The position numbers and the translations under genes are program-made. A stretch of 64,000 bases of DNA from Hesseltinella vesiculosa. Its lineage: Eukaryota; Mucoromycota; Mucoromycetes; Mucorales; Cunninghamellaceae. Of the stretch, positions 10,251 to 21,034 are shown in pieces; positions within the stretch are counted from its first letter, which is position 1, and the number at the start of each line of letters is the position of its first letter. The notes under the pieces were generated by a model. The model was not told the DNA's origin and made no database searches. It was given only the letters and a program-made list of their open reading frames with translations. The DNA lies in NCBI GenBank assembly GCA_002104935.1, contig MCGT01000019.1, positions 62,001 through 126,000 on the forward strand, written 5' to 3'.

Positions 10251-11169
10251 CTAGTAAGGCGCATAGTACATGCCACGACCCCTACCTCTTTTGTAGCCAA
10301 ATATTGTGTTTTCAGTAATCTTTTAGCTATTTTCTGCGCTCTTTTGCCCAGCACAACAGCCAACAGCTCTTTGGATATGTATTTACCTTCCGCGGTAACC
10401 ATAGCTAGGCGTATGGCCATAGTAAGGACCAGGAGCATAACCACCATAAGCGCCACGACCACGACCACGGCCACGACCACGAGCAGCAAAACCGGGCACG
10501 TTGGTGCGCTTGGGAGTCACCTTCAACAAACGACCACGGAACAAACTTTCGTTCAAGGACACAGCATTGTTGACAAAAGACGATTCGGCAAATTCAATAT
10601 AGGCATACCTATCATAACAAAAAAAAAAAAGGAGACATGAGCCTTGCTCGATCGTTTCGGTTCATTTTCCTAGCTTACCCTTTAGGATGACCAGTGAATT
10701 TATCACAGAGAATGGTCACACGGTTAATAGTCCCACACGATTGGAAGTGAGCTTGTAGTTCTTCAGGCGAAGCACCATAGTCCACTTGGCCAACGTACAC
10801 CGAACGGGAATCAATAGTTTCCTTATCTATCAACCCAAAAGAAGTGCAAAGAGGTGAGTCTGGTGCCCATTCATTTGCTCATTGGTTTTTTGTACCTTCT
10901 TCTTGTTGAGCAGGGAACATGGACTTTTCAACTTCGGCTTGCATATCGCGCAATTTGGCAGCTTCCGATTCCATTTCTTGCACACGAGCCTTCATGGCTT
11001 CCAATTCCTGAGAGACGAGGGGATAACGTCAGCAATGATGGCTAGGTAGTCCAATTTCTGTTTTTACCTGGTCAACAACGTCATCGCTGGTCTGTTCCGT
11101 AGTGACTGGTTCCTTTTCAATAACACTGTTTTCAATGGCAGCGGTTTGGTTCTGTTCAGCGTCGCTCAT
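10251..11169 (-). CDS. PAB2: PABPN1/Pab2-type nuclear poly(A)-binding protein
   Basis: Five exons: 11169-11068, 11007-10896, 10826-10679, 10608-10387, 10287-10251, giving 206 aa. Order: acidic N-terminus (1-34), a coiled coil ([20 protein letters not shown], about 36-70), one RRM with RNP2 VYVGQV and RNP1 KGYAYIEF, then an RGG tail (GRGRGRGRG ... YYAPY). This is the PABPN1 layout: binding to poly(A) tails in the nucleus. Exon 4 would reach a stop at 10383, but splicing at AAG|GTAAAT to a small last exon (10287-10251) restores the typical RGRG...YAPY end, so I prefer that. A diverged paralogue follows immediately downstream on the same strand (higher coordinates). Confidence 0.88.
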
Positions 11170-11664
11170 GTTGGATGATGATGGAATAAAAAAAAAAAAA
11201 AAAAGAGAGACCAACAAAAAACAACAGAAAAATTTTTTATTTGGATGGATGCCGGAGAATGAAATGTCCTTTTTGCACACCCGCTCCAGGTAGAGAGCAG
11301 AAAAAACTGGCCGCCAGCATGAGAAAGGTAAATGAGGACCGGTCTTTCAGGTCAAAATTATCAACTATTTGCAGTGAGAGTACGAGTGGCCATAATAGAA
11401 GCATATGCATCATTTTGGCTGCCGTTTGGCAATCGCCCAAGAGGAAAGCGTGGCATGATTCTAGGGAAAAGAGGGCAGAATGAGAAAGGAACCTGTCTGT
11501 AGAAAAAAAACCATTATGCCGGGAAAACCAGGGAAGACGCGAAGATCCATCTGGGATGCGGCTGCCCTTACTGGTGCGGGGCAGTGTTTTTGAAGAGGCT
11601 GCATGGGGATGAATTTCCTTGGTGATTGCCACTTTTTATTGCATGGGAAGAACGCGAATAATCA
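11170..11664. other. Spacer between the two poly(A)-binding-protein genes
   Basis: Holds the 5' flank of the PAB2 gene and the 3' flank of its paralogue, including a poly-A run near 11190. No further gene seen. Confidence 0.5.
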
Positions 11665-12598
11665 TTATAAAGGACTATGAGGGCTGCACAAGTCAGAAAA
11701 TAAAGCGTCAGAAATGTGGTAACATTTGGGCGAGACGTACCTTCCAGATCCAGGAGATCCGACAGGATGAGGTTGCTGATTCGACTCGGGCATGACATAA
11801 GCATAGGGGTAATAGGGTGCCATATTTTTTGCAGCATAAATGTAGCCGGGAACATTGGTACGTTTAGGTGTGACCTACGTAATAAAAAAAAACAAGGTTC
11901 CCTTCTTTTCAGCCTCGGCGGGTTCCCTTTCTCCCACCTTCATATTTCCCATACCTTGATATGACGACCACGAAAAGAAGTTTGATTCAGTGTTAATGCC
12001 TGCGATACAGATTCAGGGTCTTTGAATTCAATAAAAGCATACCTGGAAAAAAAAAAAAAGGTATATGACGCGCTCACCGCACCTAAACTGAAGACCTTTT
12101 ACCCCTTTGGACGGCCGGTTCGTTTATCCGATAAGATGGTGACCCGGTTAATGGCTCCACAGGGTCGAAAATAAGCTTGGAGTTCGTCTGTTGTAGTACC
12201 ATAGTCAACCTGACCTACATACACTGACCTTGTATCTACCTCGGATCTTGGTGCTGAAGGTACCAAATCCAAATTGAAGAAAGTTAAAAAAAGGCCCGTT
12301 CACTCGGTTCCTTTTTTTTCCCTGTGTAGTTTTGCTACTTACATAAACCCACATAGGCAGCACCATTAACGACTTGGGGATAGTAAAGCATATGTTGCTG
12401 AGGTGCACTAGGTGAAGATGACGGAAGAGACGAAAGCGGCTGCGATTGCTGAAGACGGCAACGTGAAGAAGGTCAGTCCTGGGTAAACATATCCACAACA
12501 CGGGGCTTTTTTCATTCAGGTTAATGGTCAATTACCATGGTGTATGGACTGGAAGTCATTGTAGGATATTCATAATATTGAGAGTTGGTAGTTTCCAT
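11665..12598 (-). CDS. Second PABPN1-like RRM protein (tandem paralogue)
   Basis: Six exons: 12598-12536, 12448-12343, 12253-12103, 12042-11955, 11874-11741, 11683-11665, giving 186 aa. The RRM ([38 protein letters not shown]) aligns closely with the neighbour, and the intron splitting RNP1 is at the identical position and phase. It lacks the coiled coil and the RGG tail; instead the N-terminus is Tyr/Ser/Pro rich and the C-terminus Pro rich. The last intron (57 nt) is divisible by three and free of stops, so retention would simply add 19 residues before the same stop codon. Likely an RNA-binding protein of the PABPN1/Sgn1 type. Confidence 0.8.
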
Positions 12599-13437
12599 TA
12601 TCGCTGTGCTTTGTAAAAGGAAAAAATTAGAAAGAAGAGCAAGAAGAAAAAAAAAAGCTTTATTATTCTTTTTGCCACAAATAGGGAAAATTGGGCAAGC
12701 CATCAGAAAAAAAAAATACTCAACCTTTTTTTCACCTAGATCAGTGCTTCTCCTTTTTTTTTTTCATTTGAAACTTGAAATCACAACTCCTAGGAAATGT
12801 TTGTGGGATGTTGGGGTTCACAACATTCCGTAGGGTTTGCCGATGATAAAAAGAAAAGCTGGCGTTCAGTAATAAACAAAAAGGTCATCCCCTTTTTTTT
12901 ATACCCAAGTTGCATCTTTTTTAAAAATGCACACACAAAAAGTGGGCTGACACAGAGATTTTTTCTTTACGTGCCCCAACCAATAAAAATACCAGCTTTA
13001 TACTCTCTCGCTTTTTTTTTTTTTTCGTCATTGGCATAAAGTGAGAGGTTCTTGCCATTCCCTTTTTCACGCTCAATGCGCATGAACTGACAAAGGTGGA
13101 GATTCAATTTCGATGCTTCATCCGTGAAGACCACCTCGGCCATTGTCATGGCAACCAAGGATGTCGGGAAACGAAAAATATAAACTTCGGCAATAAGTTT
13201 GGTAGCCCTTTCCTCTCATCCTCATTATCATTTCAATCCCGATGTGATGCTTGCCCATCCTTTCCATCAAAAAAGTCATCATTGGCTTGAAACCGTCGTT
13301 CATTATTGGGTAATGGACGAGCGCTTTTAAGGTTTTGTCGGAATATCGGGCCGTGCCACCGTGAAAGGTATATTGCGGAGGAAACAGCTGTTTTAGAATT
13401 GTTATTTTTATTTTACAGTGTATGAAGAGGCTGCCGA
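12599..13437. other. Intergenic, nothing recognised
   Basis: AT-rich stretch with several A/T homopolymers (about 12649, 12757, 13013). Short ORFs here lack splice context or protein-like composition. It is the 5' flank of the RRM gene and the 3' flank of the RidA gene. Confidence 0.5.
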
Positions 13438-13891
13438 TTATTGAGCGGCAATGCATTCGATTTCGACCAAGCAATCCAAAGGAAGTCGAGCAACTTCAAC
13501 GCAAGTACGAGTAGGCTTGGGATCAGGGAAGTAAGTCTAAAAAAAAAGAAGCGGTCAACAGTCTCATCCTCGTCAGAAAGATGTCACTCACAGCATAAAC
13601 TTCGTTCATAGCCTTGAAGTCTCCCATGTCCTTGATAAACACATTCACTTTGAGAACCTTTGCCATGGAAGAGCCACAGTCTTCAAGAAGGCCAGCAATG
13701 TTCGTGAGCACTTGGTGGGTTTGGGCCACAACATCCTTTTCGGCAATACCAACGTGGTTGCCTTCAGGATCCACAGCGCAGGTGCCAGATAAGAAGATCA
13801 TACCATTGAACTTGATGGCTTGGCTATAAGGAGCACCAACAGGGGCAGTCTTTTTGGAAGAAACAGCGACTTTTTGACCAGGAGCAGACAT
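13438..13891 (-). CDS. RidA/YjgF/YER057c-family imine deaminase
   Basis: Two exons, 13891-13592 and 13536-13438, giving 132 aa, the usual length. RidA proteins hydrolyse reactive enamines/imines, above all 2-aminoacrylate released by PLP-dependent serine dehydratases. Family features: APVGAPYSQAIK near the N-terminus, IFLSGTCAVDPEG, the NIAGLLEDCGSSM helix, VFIKDMGDF, and a C-terminal PTRTCVEVARLPLDCLVEIE that holds the substrate-binding Arg (PTRT). No mitochondrial presequence is evident, so it is probably cytosolic. It is divergent from the D-serine dehydratase gene, with 251 nt between the start codons. Confidence 0.93.
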
Positions 13892-14142
13892 TGTATATTT
13901 TTGTATATTTTTAATTTGAAAAAAGAAAAAAAAAAGAAAAGGTTGAAAACGCCAAATCTTTATAACAAGGGGGGGGGGGGCCTAAAAACTCAGAATTTTT
14001 CCCCACGCTGCTGAAGCCGAAAAAAAATGCCCGGTTTCCAGGTTGCACAATCTTGATCCCCTTTTTATTTTTTTATGGGCACGTTTCATTTTTTTTCCCT
14101 ACTTTTCACTCTTCCCCTCGATTATTAATCAGTGCATTAATA
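13892..14142. promoter_or_regulatory. Shared divergent promoter, RidA / D-serine dehydratase
   Basis: The 251-nt spacer lies between two divergent start codons. It contains a run of 10-12 G (about 13969-13980) and several A/T tracts. The products act in sequence (2-aminoacrylate is made by the dehydratase and removed by RidA), which makes co-regulation likely; this is inference. Confidence 0.5.
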
Positions 14143-15521
14143 ATGTCTTTTGATCTTCCTCCTCAAACAACTACGCCATTACTTGGTCTCGGGTTCTCTG
14201 TGCCTGACAAGCAATCTCTGGCCGATTACTATGTTGGCAAGTCTTTGAATCAAGTACGCACACCGCGCTTGGTGGTGGACCGTGCCGTGGTGAAACGCAA
14301 CTGCGAACGTCTGGGTGCCATTGCCAAGAGACAGAATGTCAAGGTCCGTGTGCATGTCAAGACCCATAAGACCATTGAAGCCACGGCCATTGAACTTGAA
14401 TCAGCCAACACCGATGCTATTGTGGTTTCCACGCTCGCCGAGGCTTTTTATATGATTCAATCCGACCTGGTCAAGTCTGGTCTGCTGAAGGACGTCCTGC
14501 TTGGCCTGCCCATCAGCCCAGACAAATTTGACGATCTCTTTACGCTGGCGGACCAAGTCGAAACCATCTCTATCTTTATTGGTAATGCGGGACCGAGCCA
14601 AACGTTAAAAAAAATTAACACTTTGCCACCTCGTGTCAATTAGATCATGATCAAACCTTGGATGCCTTGGAAACTTATTATCGCCAGCGCTTCGGAGAAG
14701 ATACCAATGTCAAGGTCAATGTCTTCTTCAAGGTGGAATGTGGCAATGCGTAAGCCACTCCTGCCGTTGTTGATTCTCTCATCTCACACGTTTCTGTCTT
14801 TTTCTGGCGGGTGCTTCGCAGCCGTGCTGGTGCTGCGATCCATAACGAAGACTCTTTGGCACTTGCTCGTCGACTGGTGTCTTCACCGATCCTGAACGTC
14901 AAGGGTCTTTACACACATGCTGGTCAGTCGTATGCCTGCCGCGACACCGAGACCGCCATTGCGGCCCTCCAGAGCGAACGTGATGCTGCCATTGCATACC
15001 AGGCCTATCTCCGTGAGAACGGCATCCAAATCGAGGCTTGTTCCATTGGTGCAACCCCCACTGTCATGGCTGCTGGCTTGGCTGATCCCTCTGTTCTCCA
15101 AGGCGTCACAGAACTGCATGCTGGTGCCTTTGCCTTTATGGACCGCCAGCAAGTTGCCACTTCTCTGGCCGCTGACGCAGATGTCGCCATCACCGTTGCT
15201 TCCCGCATTGCCTCGCGCTACCCTGAGCGTCGGTCCATTTTGCTGGATGCTGGTGCCTTGGCCTTCTCCAAAGACCCTGCGCCTCAAGGTGGATTTGGCG
15301 AGATTGTGGGCAAAGAACACTGGAAATTAAACAAGGTTGCCCAAGAACACGGCGTAGTCACTGAGGTTCCTCTGGAAGACTTTGCTGACGCGCCTGTTGG
15401 CAAGCTGTACCAAGTGCGACCCAATCATTGCTGCCTGACTGCTGCCTGCTATGAATTCTTTTTGGTGGTGGAAGGTGGCGAGCAGATTGTAGATGTCTGG
15501 GTGCCTGTGCGAGGCTGGTAA
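14143..15521 (+). CDS. DSD1: D-serine dehydratase (D-serine ammonia-lyase), fold-type III PLP enzyme
   Basis: Three exons: 14143-14581, 14644-14749, 14822-15521, giving 414 aa, close to yeast Dsd1 (428). It converts D-serine to pyruvate and ammonia through 2-aminoacrylate. The alanine-racemase-like barrel begins near residue 40 (TPRLVVDRAVVKRN), and the PLP lysine is K73 in VHVKTHKT. The C-terminal D-serine-dehydratase-like domain carries the zinc ligands H384 and C386 in RPNHCC, as in the eukaryotic Zn-dependent enzymes. Both introns preserve frame (GTAATG...TTAG and GTAAGC...GCAG). Probably cytosolic. RidA lies divergently upstream and a COG3964-type amidohydrolase convergently downstream (124 nt). 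Confidence 0.93.
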
Positions 15522-15645
15522 CATCCCCATGCCCACGCTTTTTTTTTGTAGATCCCTGAATCCGCTTAATAAAATGAGCCATTGAATGAAAATGTATAAA
15601 ATTTATAGGCAAAATGGTGCGAGAGAAAGGGGTATGACTGACTGG

Positions 15646-17091
15646 CTAACAGCACTCTTCTTTTTCATCCAACGCAGCGACGGTGGCAAGATCGCGGATG
15701 ACCCAAGGATGAGGGGCAGATTCTTGTTGAGAAGTCGACAGGACCTGGCCGTTAACCATGGTCAGGGTGTTGACCAGCATCTTGTCAGCCACACGCTCTT
15801 GGTTAGTCGCATCTTTGAATGAGTAGGATCCTTGTGCTAACCTGAAGCAGGCAATGTCAGCTGGCCCACCCACCTTTAGCACCCCCAATTCCGGCTCATT
15901 GATGATTTGAGCAGGTCGATATGTCGCCTTCGCAATAACGGTGGCCAGAGGTACGCCCATCAGCAGATATTTGGAAAGGGTGGTTGGCAGGTCAAACACA
16001 TTCACTGATCGAGAAACTGAAAAAAAAAAAAAAAAAGAAATGACGATGAGCGTCCGGCGGCGTAACAGCGCGGTGCCTTACTTTGATGGAGGTCGCTGCT
16101 GAGGACGTCGGGGAGGGCGCTGAGTTTGGCCATAGCCTCAGCCGACGTAAAATTGAAACTACCAGACCCATGGCCAAGATCCAACACCACCCCTTTCTCT
16201 TTCAAAGCATGGTATACTGGCAAAAGCTGGCCTTGACTGTCGACTAGTCGATTCGACAAACCGGTGCAGCAATGGGTCAGAATGTCACCTTGTTTTAGAT
16301 AGGGTAGGAGATCGGACATACTGGGCGGGGCCAGGCCGACGTGCACCATGACTGGCAGACCTGTACGATCACCGAGCTGCCGCGCACGCTGCATTCCTCT
16401 TAGGCCAGTCTTGTTGGTTGCATCCCGGTCCATGCGAACCTTGATGCCCTTGATACGATCTCGGTTGGCCTCGATGGTGGCAACGGCCATGTCCACGTCT
16501 ACCATTTCGTCGTGTGTCAATTCATACGTGCGGCCGGTCAGTCCCAGCGCGCTGATGTGCAACAGTGAAAAGATCCGCACCTTGGACCTTTCCATCACAT
16601 ACCGCCGAAAGCCAGGGAAAGTGTACGCCCCCGCACTCCCTGCATCCACCCACGTCTAATGAAAAAAAAAAGTGTTTGGTCAATGATTGTTATCCCCTTT
16701 TTTTAGTTATCGCCTCTTCCTTCACCTACTGTGACACCTGTATGGGCACCAATGGGATCGGCCTCGATGCCCCAGTAGGTTGACCCCCAATAAACATGCG
16801 TGTGCATATCAATCAGCCCAGGGCAGACGTATTGGCCCGAGGCATCGATGATTTGACAAGTCGCAGGCGAAGGAACGTCGATTTGTGGCTCAATGGCAAC
16901 AACTTTGCCTCCTTTGACAGCAACATCTGCCTTGAACTCCACTTCACGTACGCTATCAATCACCGTTCCATGCTGAATCACAATATCATAGTCTGCTGCT
17001 GCTGCGATAGAGAACAGGTAAGCCCATTTTTTTTCGGTCACGGGAATTCCCACTCTAATGACATACTTGTGATTTCGGAGTGAGACACCAT
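15646..17091 (-). CDS. COG3964-type amidohydrolase (amidohydrolase/deacetylase family)
   Basis: Four exons: 17091-17067, 17001-16730, 16655-16082, 16016-15646, giving 413 aa. It is a metal-dependent TIM-barrel hydrolase. Metal ligands in order: H75 and H77 (DMHTH), K171 (GIKVRM, carboxylated lysine), H204 (VMVHVG), H227 (LTHCC), D287 (SSDLH). The pattern GVTTWVDAGSAGA is typical of the bacterial COG3964 group, where characterised members act on acetyl esters or N-acyl substrates. The exact substrate here is unknown. The start was placed on a short first exon (8 codons) that joins cleanly to a CAG-repeat acceptor (four consecutive CAG, so one to three alanines may vary). It ends 124 nt from the D-serine dehydratase stop. 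Confidence 0.87.
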
Positions 17092-17744
17092 CCTTGTATT
17101 ATTTTTTTTTATAGAGTGGACGAAAAGGAAAGAAAATCGAGATGGACCACTTGAAATATAGAAATGAAGGGGAAAAGGCGTCAAAAAAAGTCGCATCCGT
17201 TCCCACACGACACGGAGCTACAAAAAAATCTCCTCGTGACACAAAAAAATGCGAAATGGTGAGCCAATTAAAAACGCTGTAATATTGATAATACTAGAGT
17301 GAGGAAGCGCGATTAAACCTACGAGACGAGGTACAAAAATACTATGAAGATTAGCACTGAGAAAAGAAAAAAGTGAGAGTTGCTGCATGCACTTTTCCTT
17401 TTTAAGTTCGCATTCAATGGGTTATATTTATCATCAATACAAAAATGAATACTTTCCACTTCAAACCTGTTCAAGTTACCAAACTGGATATTCGTCGTTT
17501 GACTTTTCATCTCGTAATCTGGAAGTACCATGCTCTACTTATTCCTTGTATTCTTGAAGGTTGAAAAGGTAGTAAATAAACAAATCCTTCCTACAGACTT
17601 TGCAGGAGAGAGAGAGAGGGTGTCAGAGGCAAGAAAAACAACGAGCGGGGTTTATTGAAAAGGGTGCTGCGCGTTCAAAGAGTTCTTTTTCTTTCTTTAC
17701 TTTTTTTTTTTACAACCTTGCTTCAGCATTTATTTACATTTAAA
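17092..17744. other. Intergenic, between amidohydrolase and Fanzor
   Basis: AT-rich, with small A/T runs. No exon or repeat recognised. It holds the 5' flanks of both divergent genes. Confidence 0.5.
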
Positions 17745-20700
17745 ATGGGGCGTCATATAAGAAGAAGGCAATTACGAATAGATGCAAATAAGACTTGGCT
17801 GTATAACTTGAAAATGAGGAAATATTACATTCTCAAAGGTAAATCCTATTATTGACCTTGTTTGTTTATTTTTAAAACGCGATGCTTCATGATCTCATTC
17901 TCTTCCATTAGGTTTAGAGTGTACATTGTGCCATGGATTAGGGCACAAGCGAGCAGATTGTCCTTTCAACCGTTAGTATTGATCGTCCCTACATTGCCAG
18001 TTTCTAACATTTACTTTTAAAGGTGGCAAACGAAAGTCCAAAACCCAGCTCAAAAGGGCCAACAAGCTTCTACGTAAGGCTGGCTCCATGGCCCGCAAGG
18101 AAAATCAGAAGAACCCTGATGGGAAAAAAAGGGCCAAGAAATTCAAGTTGAAGGATCTCCAGTCTCTCTTGCTTGGCACCAATTTCAAAACCCGTGTTCG
18201 CAAGATATCTCTTTGTCATGCTCTTAACATGGCCCAAGACAATATCCAAGACCAACGCCAAGCAAAGATGGACGTCCAAGAAACCATCCTCCTATGGGTC
18301 GATCACATCCGCTATGTACTTCATGTCATGTCTGAGGGTTCTGTGGTCAACGATACTGTATTCTGTAAAGACTTTTTCTATGGGATCTGCCAACTGGTGA
18401 CTGACAAGCCTGTGACCTCCCCCAACTCGAACATACCTGATCCTACATCAATTTATCACCATTACCAGTCTCTCCTGGGTGACTACCGCTTCGAATTATA
18501 TTGGATCAAGGGTGCTAGTAACATGATTTCTGAAATGGCGGATGAGTTAGCCCAAATCAATCTCTTGGCTGTGACTGAACGTTTTGAAGAAAAGTGTATC
18601 AAGTATATTCGCTTTCGCTTGATCAACACCCTCAAGGATCAGCTGTCTGACGGCCAGGTCAGTAAGAAAGAGAGAGAAAATAAGAAGGCGCGAGTTGCTC
18701 ACTTTTTTTTGACATAGGAAATGCCAAAGTCCGGTTATATTATGAACGCATGCCAGAATATTTACGACACTGTCACCCGTCAAGAAAAAGTTGAACCACT
18801 GTCAGAAAATAGCCCCGATCTCTTGCGAACGATCGTCTCAACATTTATCTCAACCCTGAACTTTGGTCCAAGTCCAGTTACGCTGAAGGAACTTACTGCA
18901 AGTCCCGGAACATATTTGCAAGTACTTTACCGATTACTGCAAGAAATGGAACAAGGCAACGACCTGGAACCATATGAGAGGGGGCATGATGATGTACATG
19001 ATCAAATGGACACAATCACCATGAAGCTCTTACTATCGTCTAACATGGACTATCAGGTGCTGCCTCGTCGCTGTCGCCAAAGAGTATTCAAGGGCATAAT
19101 GCAATTGCTGGAGCACCCAGACAATCCAATTGACATCCCCTGGAGTCTACCGGAAGAATTTAAGACCTGGCTGTCAGATCTCGTCCTTGGCCTTCGTGTA
19201 AAGTTGGCAAACTCCAAGGCAAAACTGGCTGGCACTGACATATCAGCAGACCTTTGCTTCTCCTCCTCCACCATGAGGCAATCCAAGTCAACAGCCCTCT
19301 TTTCCCTTGTGCCGACTCTGTCCTTTCGTCGCCGGTTTATCACTTTGGATGCCTGCTCACTTCGGTCAATTCTCAAGCAAGCCGGTATAAACGTGACTGT
19401 GCCGCCGGGTGACCATTCCCATCCTTATATCCGCCTTACTCGCGATGCCACTCTCTTTTTCACCTACCTGGACTTTCAGAAGGCTCGCCTTCGAAAATGG
19501 TAACTGAGTAACTTTGTGATGGCAGGAATCGTGACTGATTTTTTTTTTAGTCGCATTTTTGCATTATCCAACGCTCACTGAAACTGACAGCGACAGCGAT
19601 GATGACGCTGGTGGTGCTGATCCCGATGCTGACAACGGTGATGCCGAAGATGATAGTGGCAGTGTTACTGATGGAAATGCTAATGACATCGGCAACCCTG
19701 CTGACGGTTCTGATGGTGCTCACAATACCCCATCGGAGGGCGAAAGCGACGATGGTGATCAAGATCAAGGCAGATTTACTGACGAGACAACACGCCTGGA
19801 CGATGGCAGCGATACTCAATTGACTGAAATCGATAGTAGCGATAGCGATGAAGAGGAAGATGATGATCCTGCCTCCTTGGTATTTTCCAATCGTGTTCGC
19901 ACTGATGGGCTTCAATTGGAATTTATCTATGGCAAGCGCGCACCCTAAATTGAACTTCCCGATCTCGAAATGGACGACTTGCATGATGAACCACAAGAAC
20001 GTATGCAGCTGTATGGAGTCGATCCAGGACATAGTGAGCTTTACACATCTGCTCAAGAAGACAAGCACCTCCCGGGAAATGATCGCACTGCCCCTGGCAC
20101 TGAGCACAGCAGCAACAGCACCAATGGTTGGCATGGTCGGTACATGCGATTCTCGAATAATGAATGGCTATCACTCTCTGGTCGACATGGGCGCTCATGC
20201 AATCGCAAACGTTGGCTCAAAGATTCTGGCATGGATGAGATTCTCACGCGCATACCACCAGCAAAAACTAATCATCCTGACCGCTTCATTCAGCGCACCA
20301 TCTACGTATTCCAACACCTTGATGATATCACCGAACATTTTGCTGATGACTATACCCTGCATCGGTTCCTGGACTATTGTGGGGACAAGAAGATGTGCGC
20401 AGAAGTCGTCAACCACTTCGTCCATGGTGGTAACAAATACAAACACCAGAAGGATGACTATGATAGGTATGCACTACACAAAAAAAGGTGTGATGCCTGG
20501 ACTAACTTTTTTTATAGCCGCAGACTTCCAGTGATTGCCTATGGTGGTGCATTGTTTGCGCAAACCCGTAGAGGGAAAAAGTCCACTCGCTCCGGAAAAG
20601 TGTACAAAGCACTCAAAATAGCGGAAAAGCAAGGGTTACTTCTTGTTACAAAAACAAATGAATACAACACAAGCAAGGTAAATCATGAGGAGAAGGAAAA

Positions 20701-21034
20701 ATGAAGCGCAAAATGACCTTTTTTTTCTATCTCATTTTTTCTACAGGTCTGTCCAATGTGTGATGAAAAAGACCTTGAACACAAGACCGTCGGTGACCCA
20801 TTCCTGCGAGGTGCAAGCATGTCTTTGTGGTCGGTTCTACAGTGCCAACACTGTAAAATCTACTGGGACAGGGATAAGCTTGCGGCTTGGAATATGTTGC
20901 GTCTTGGCAAGACTGCCCTCCAAAGATTGCCTCGCCCAGCGTTGTTCTGCCCACCACGATCCACCTCCGCCGACCAATCATCACCACACCAACAAAATTC
21001 AGCAGTTGCTTCTTCGTCTCGGGACCCTCACTAA
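17745..21034 (+). CDS. Fanzor (eukaryotic TnpB/IS605 OrfB homologue), interrupted by one in-frame stop
   Basis: Seven exons: 17745-17838, 17912-17971, 18023-18657, 18718-19499, 19591-20466, 20518-20677, 20747-21034; frame is kept throughout, 964 codons. Fanzors are RNA-guided RuvC nucleases carried by eukaryotic mobile elements. Features: N-terminal CCHC zinc knuckle (C35-x2-C38-x4-H43-x4-C48), a long helical region, an acidic linker (~524-620), the conserved VRTDG block, RuvC-I Asp (GVDPGH, D668), E864 in TNEYNTSK, a four-cysteine ribbon (C871, C874, C902, C905) and RuvC-III Asp (WDRDKLAAWN, D912). The usual RuvC-II position reads AYGGALF, without Glu; E864 fits the relocated Glu described for Fanzors. 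Codon 643 (19946-19948) is TAA, in frame, between the linker and RuvC-I. The exon 4/5 acceptor and the 51-nt intron at 20467-20517 are less certain. Probably nuclear; probably inactive unless the stop is bypassed. Confidence 0.88.

Noticed and set aside
10017..10640. 207-aa plus-strand frame over the PAB2 gene
   Set aside because: Antisense to exons 4-5 of PAB2; Thr/Ser-rich repeats are the complement of the RGG codons.
19861..20010. An intron that would remove the Fanzor stop codon (donor GTATTT at about 19880, acceptor TGCAG at about 20006)
   Set aside because: It would delete the conserved VRTDG block and the residues leading to RuvC-I, so a true stop is more likely.
19547..20134. 195-aa hydrophobic frame antisense to the Fanzor linker
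   Set aside because: Ile/Val/Ala-rich shadow produced by GAT/GAC-rich codons of the acidic linker on the plus strand.
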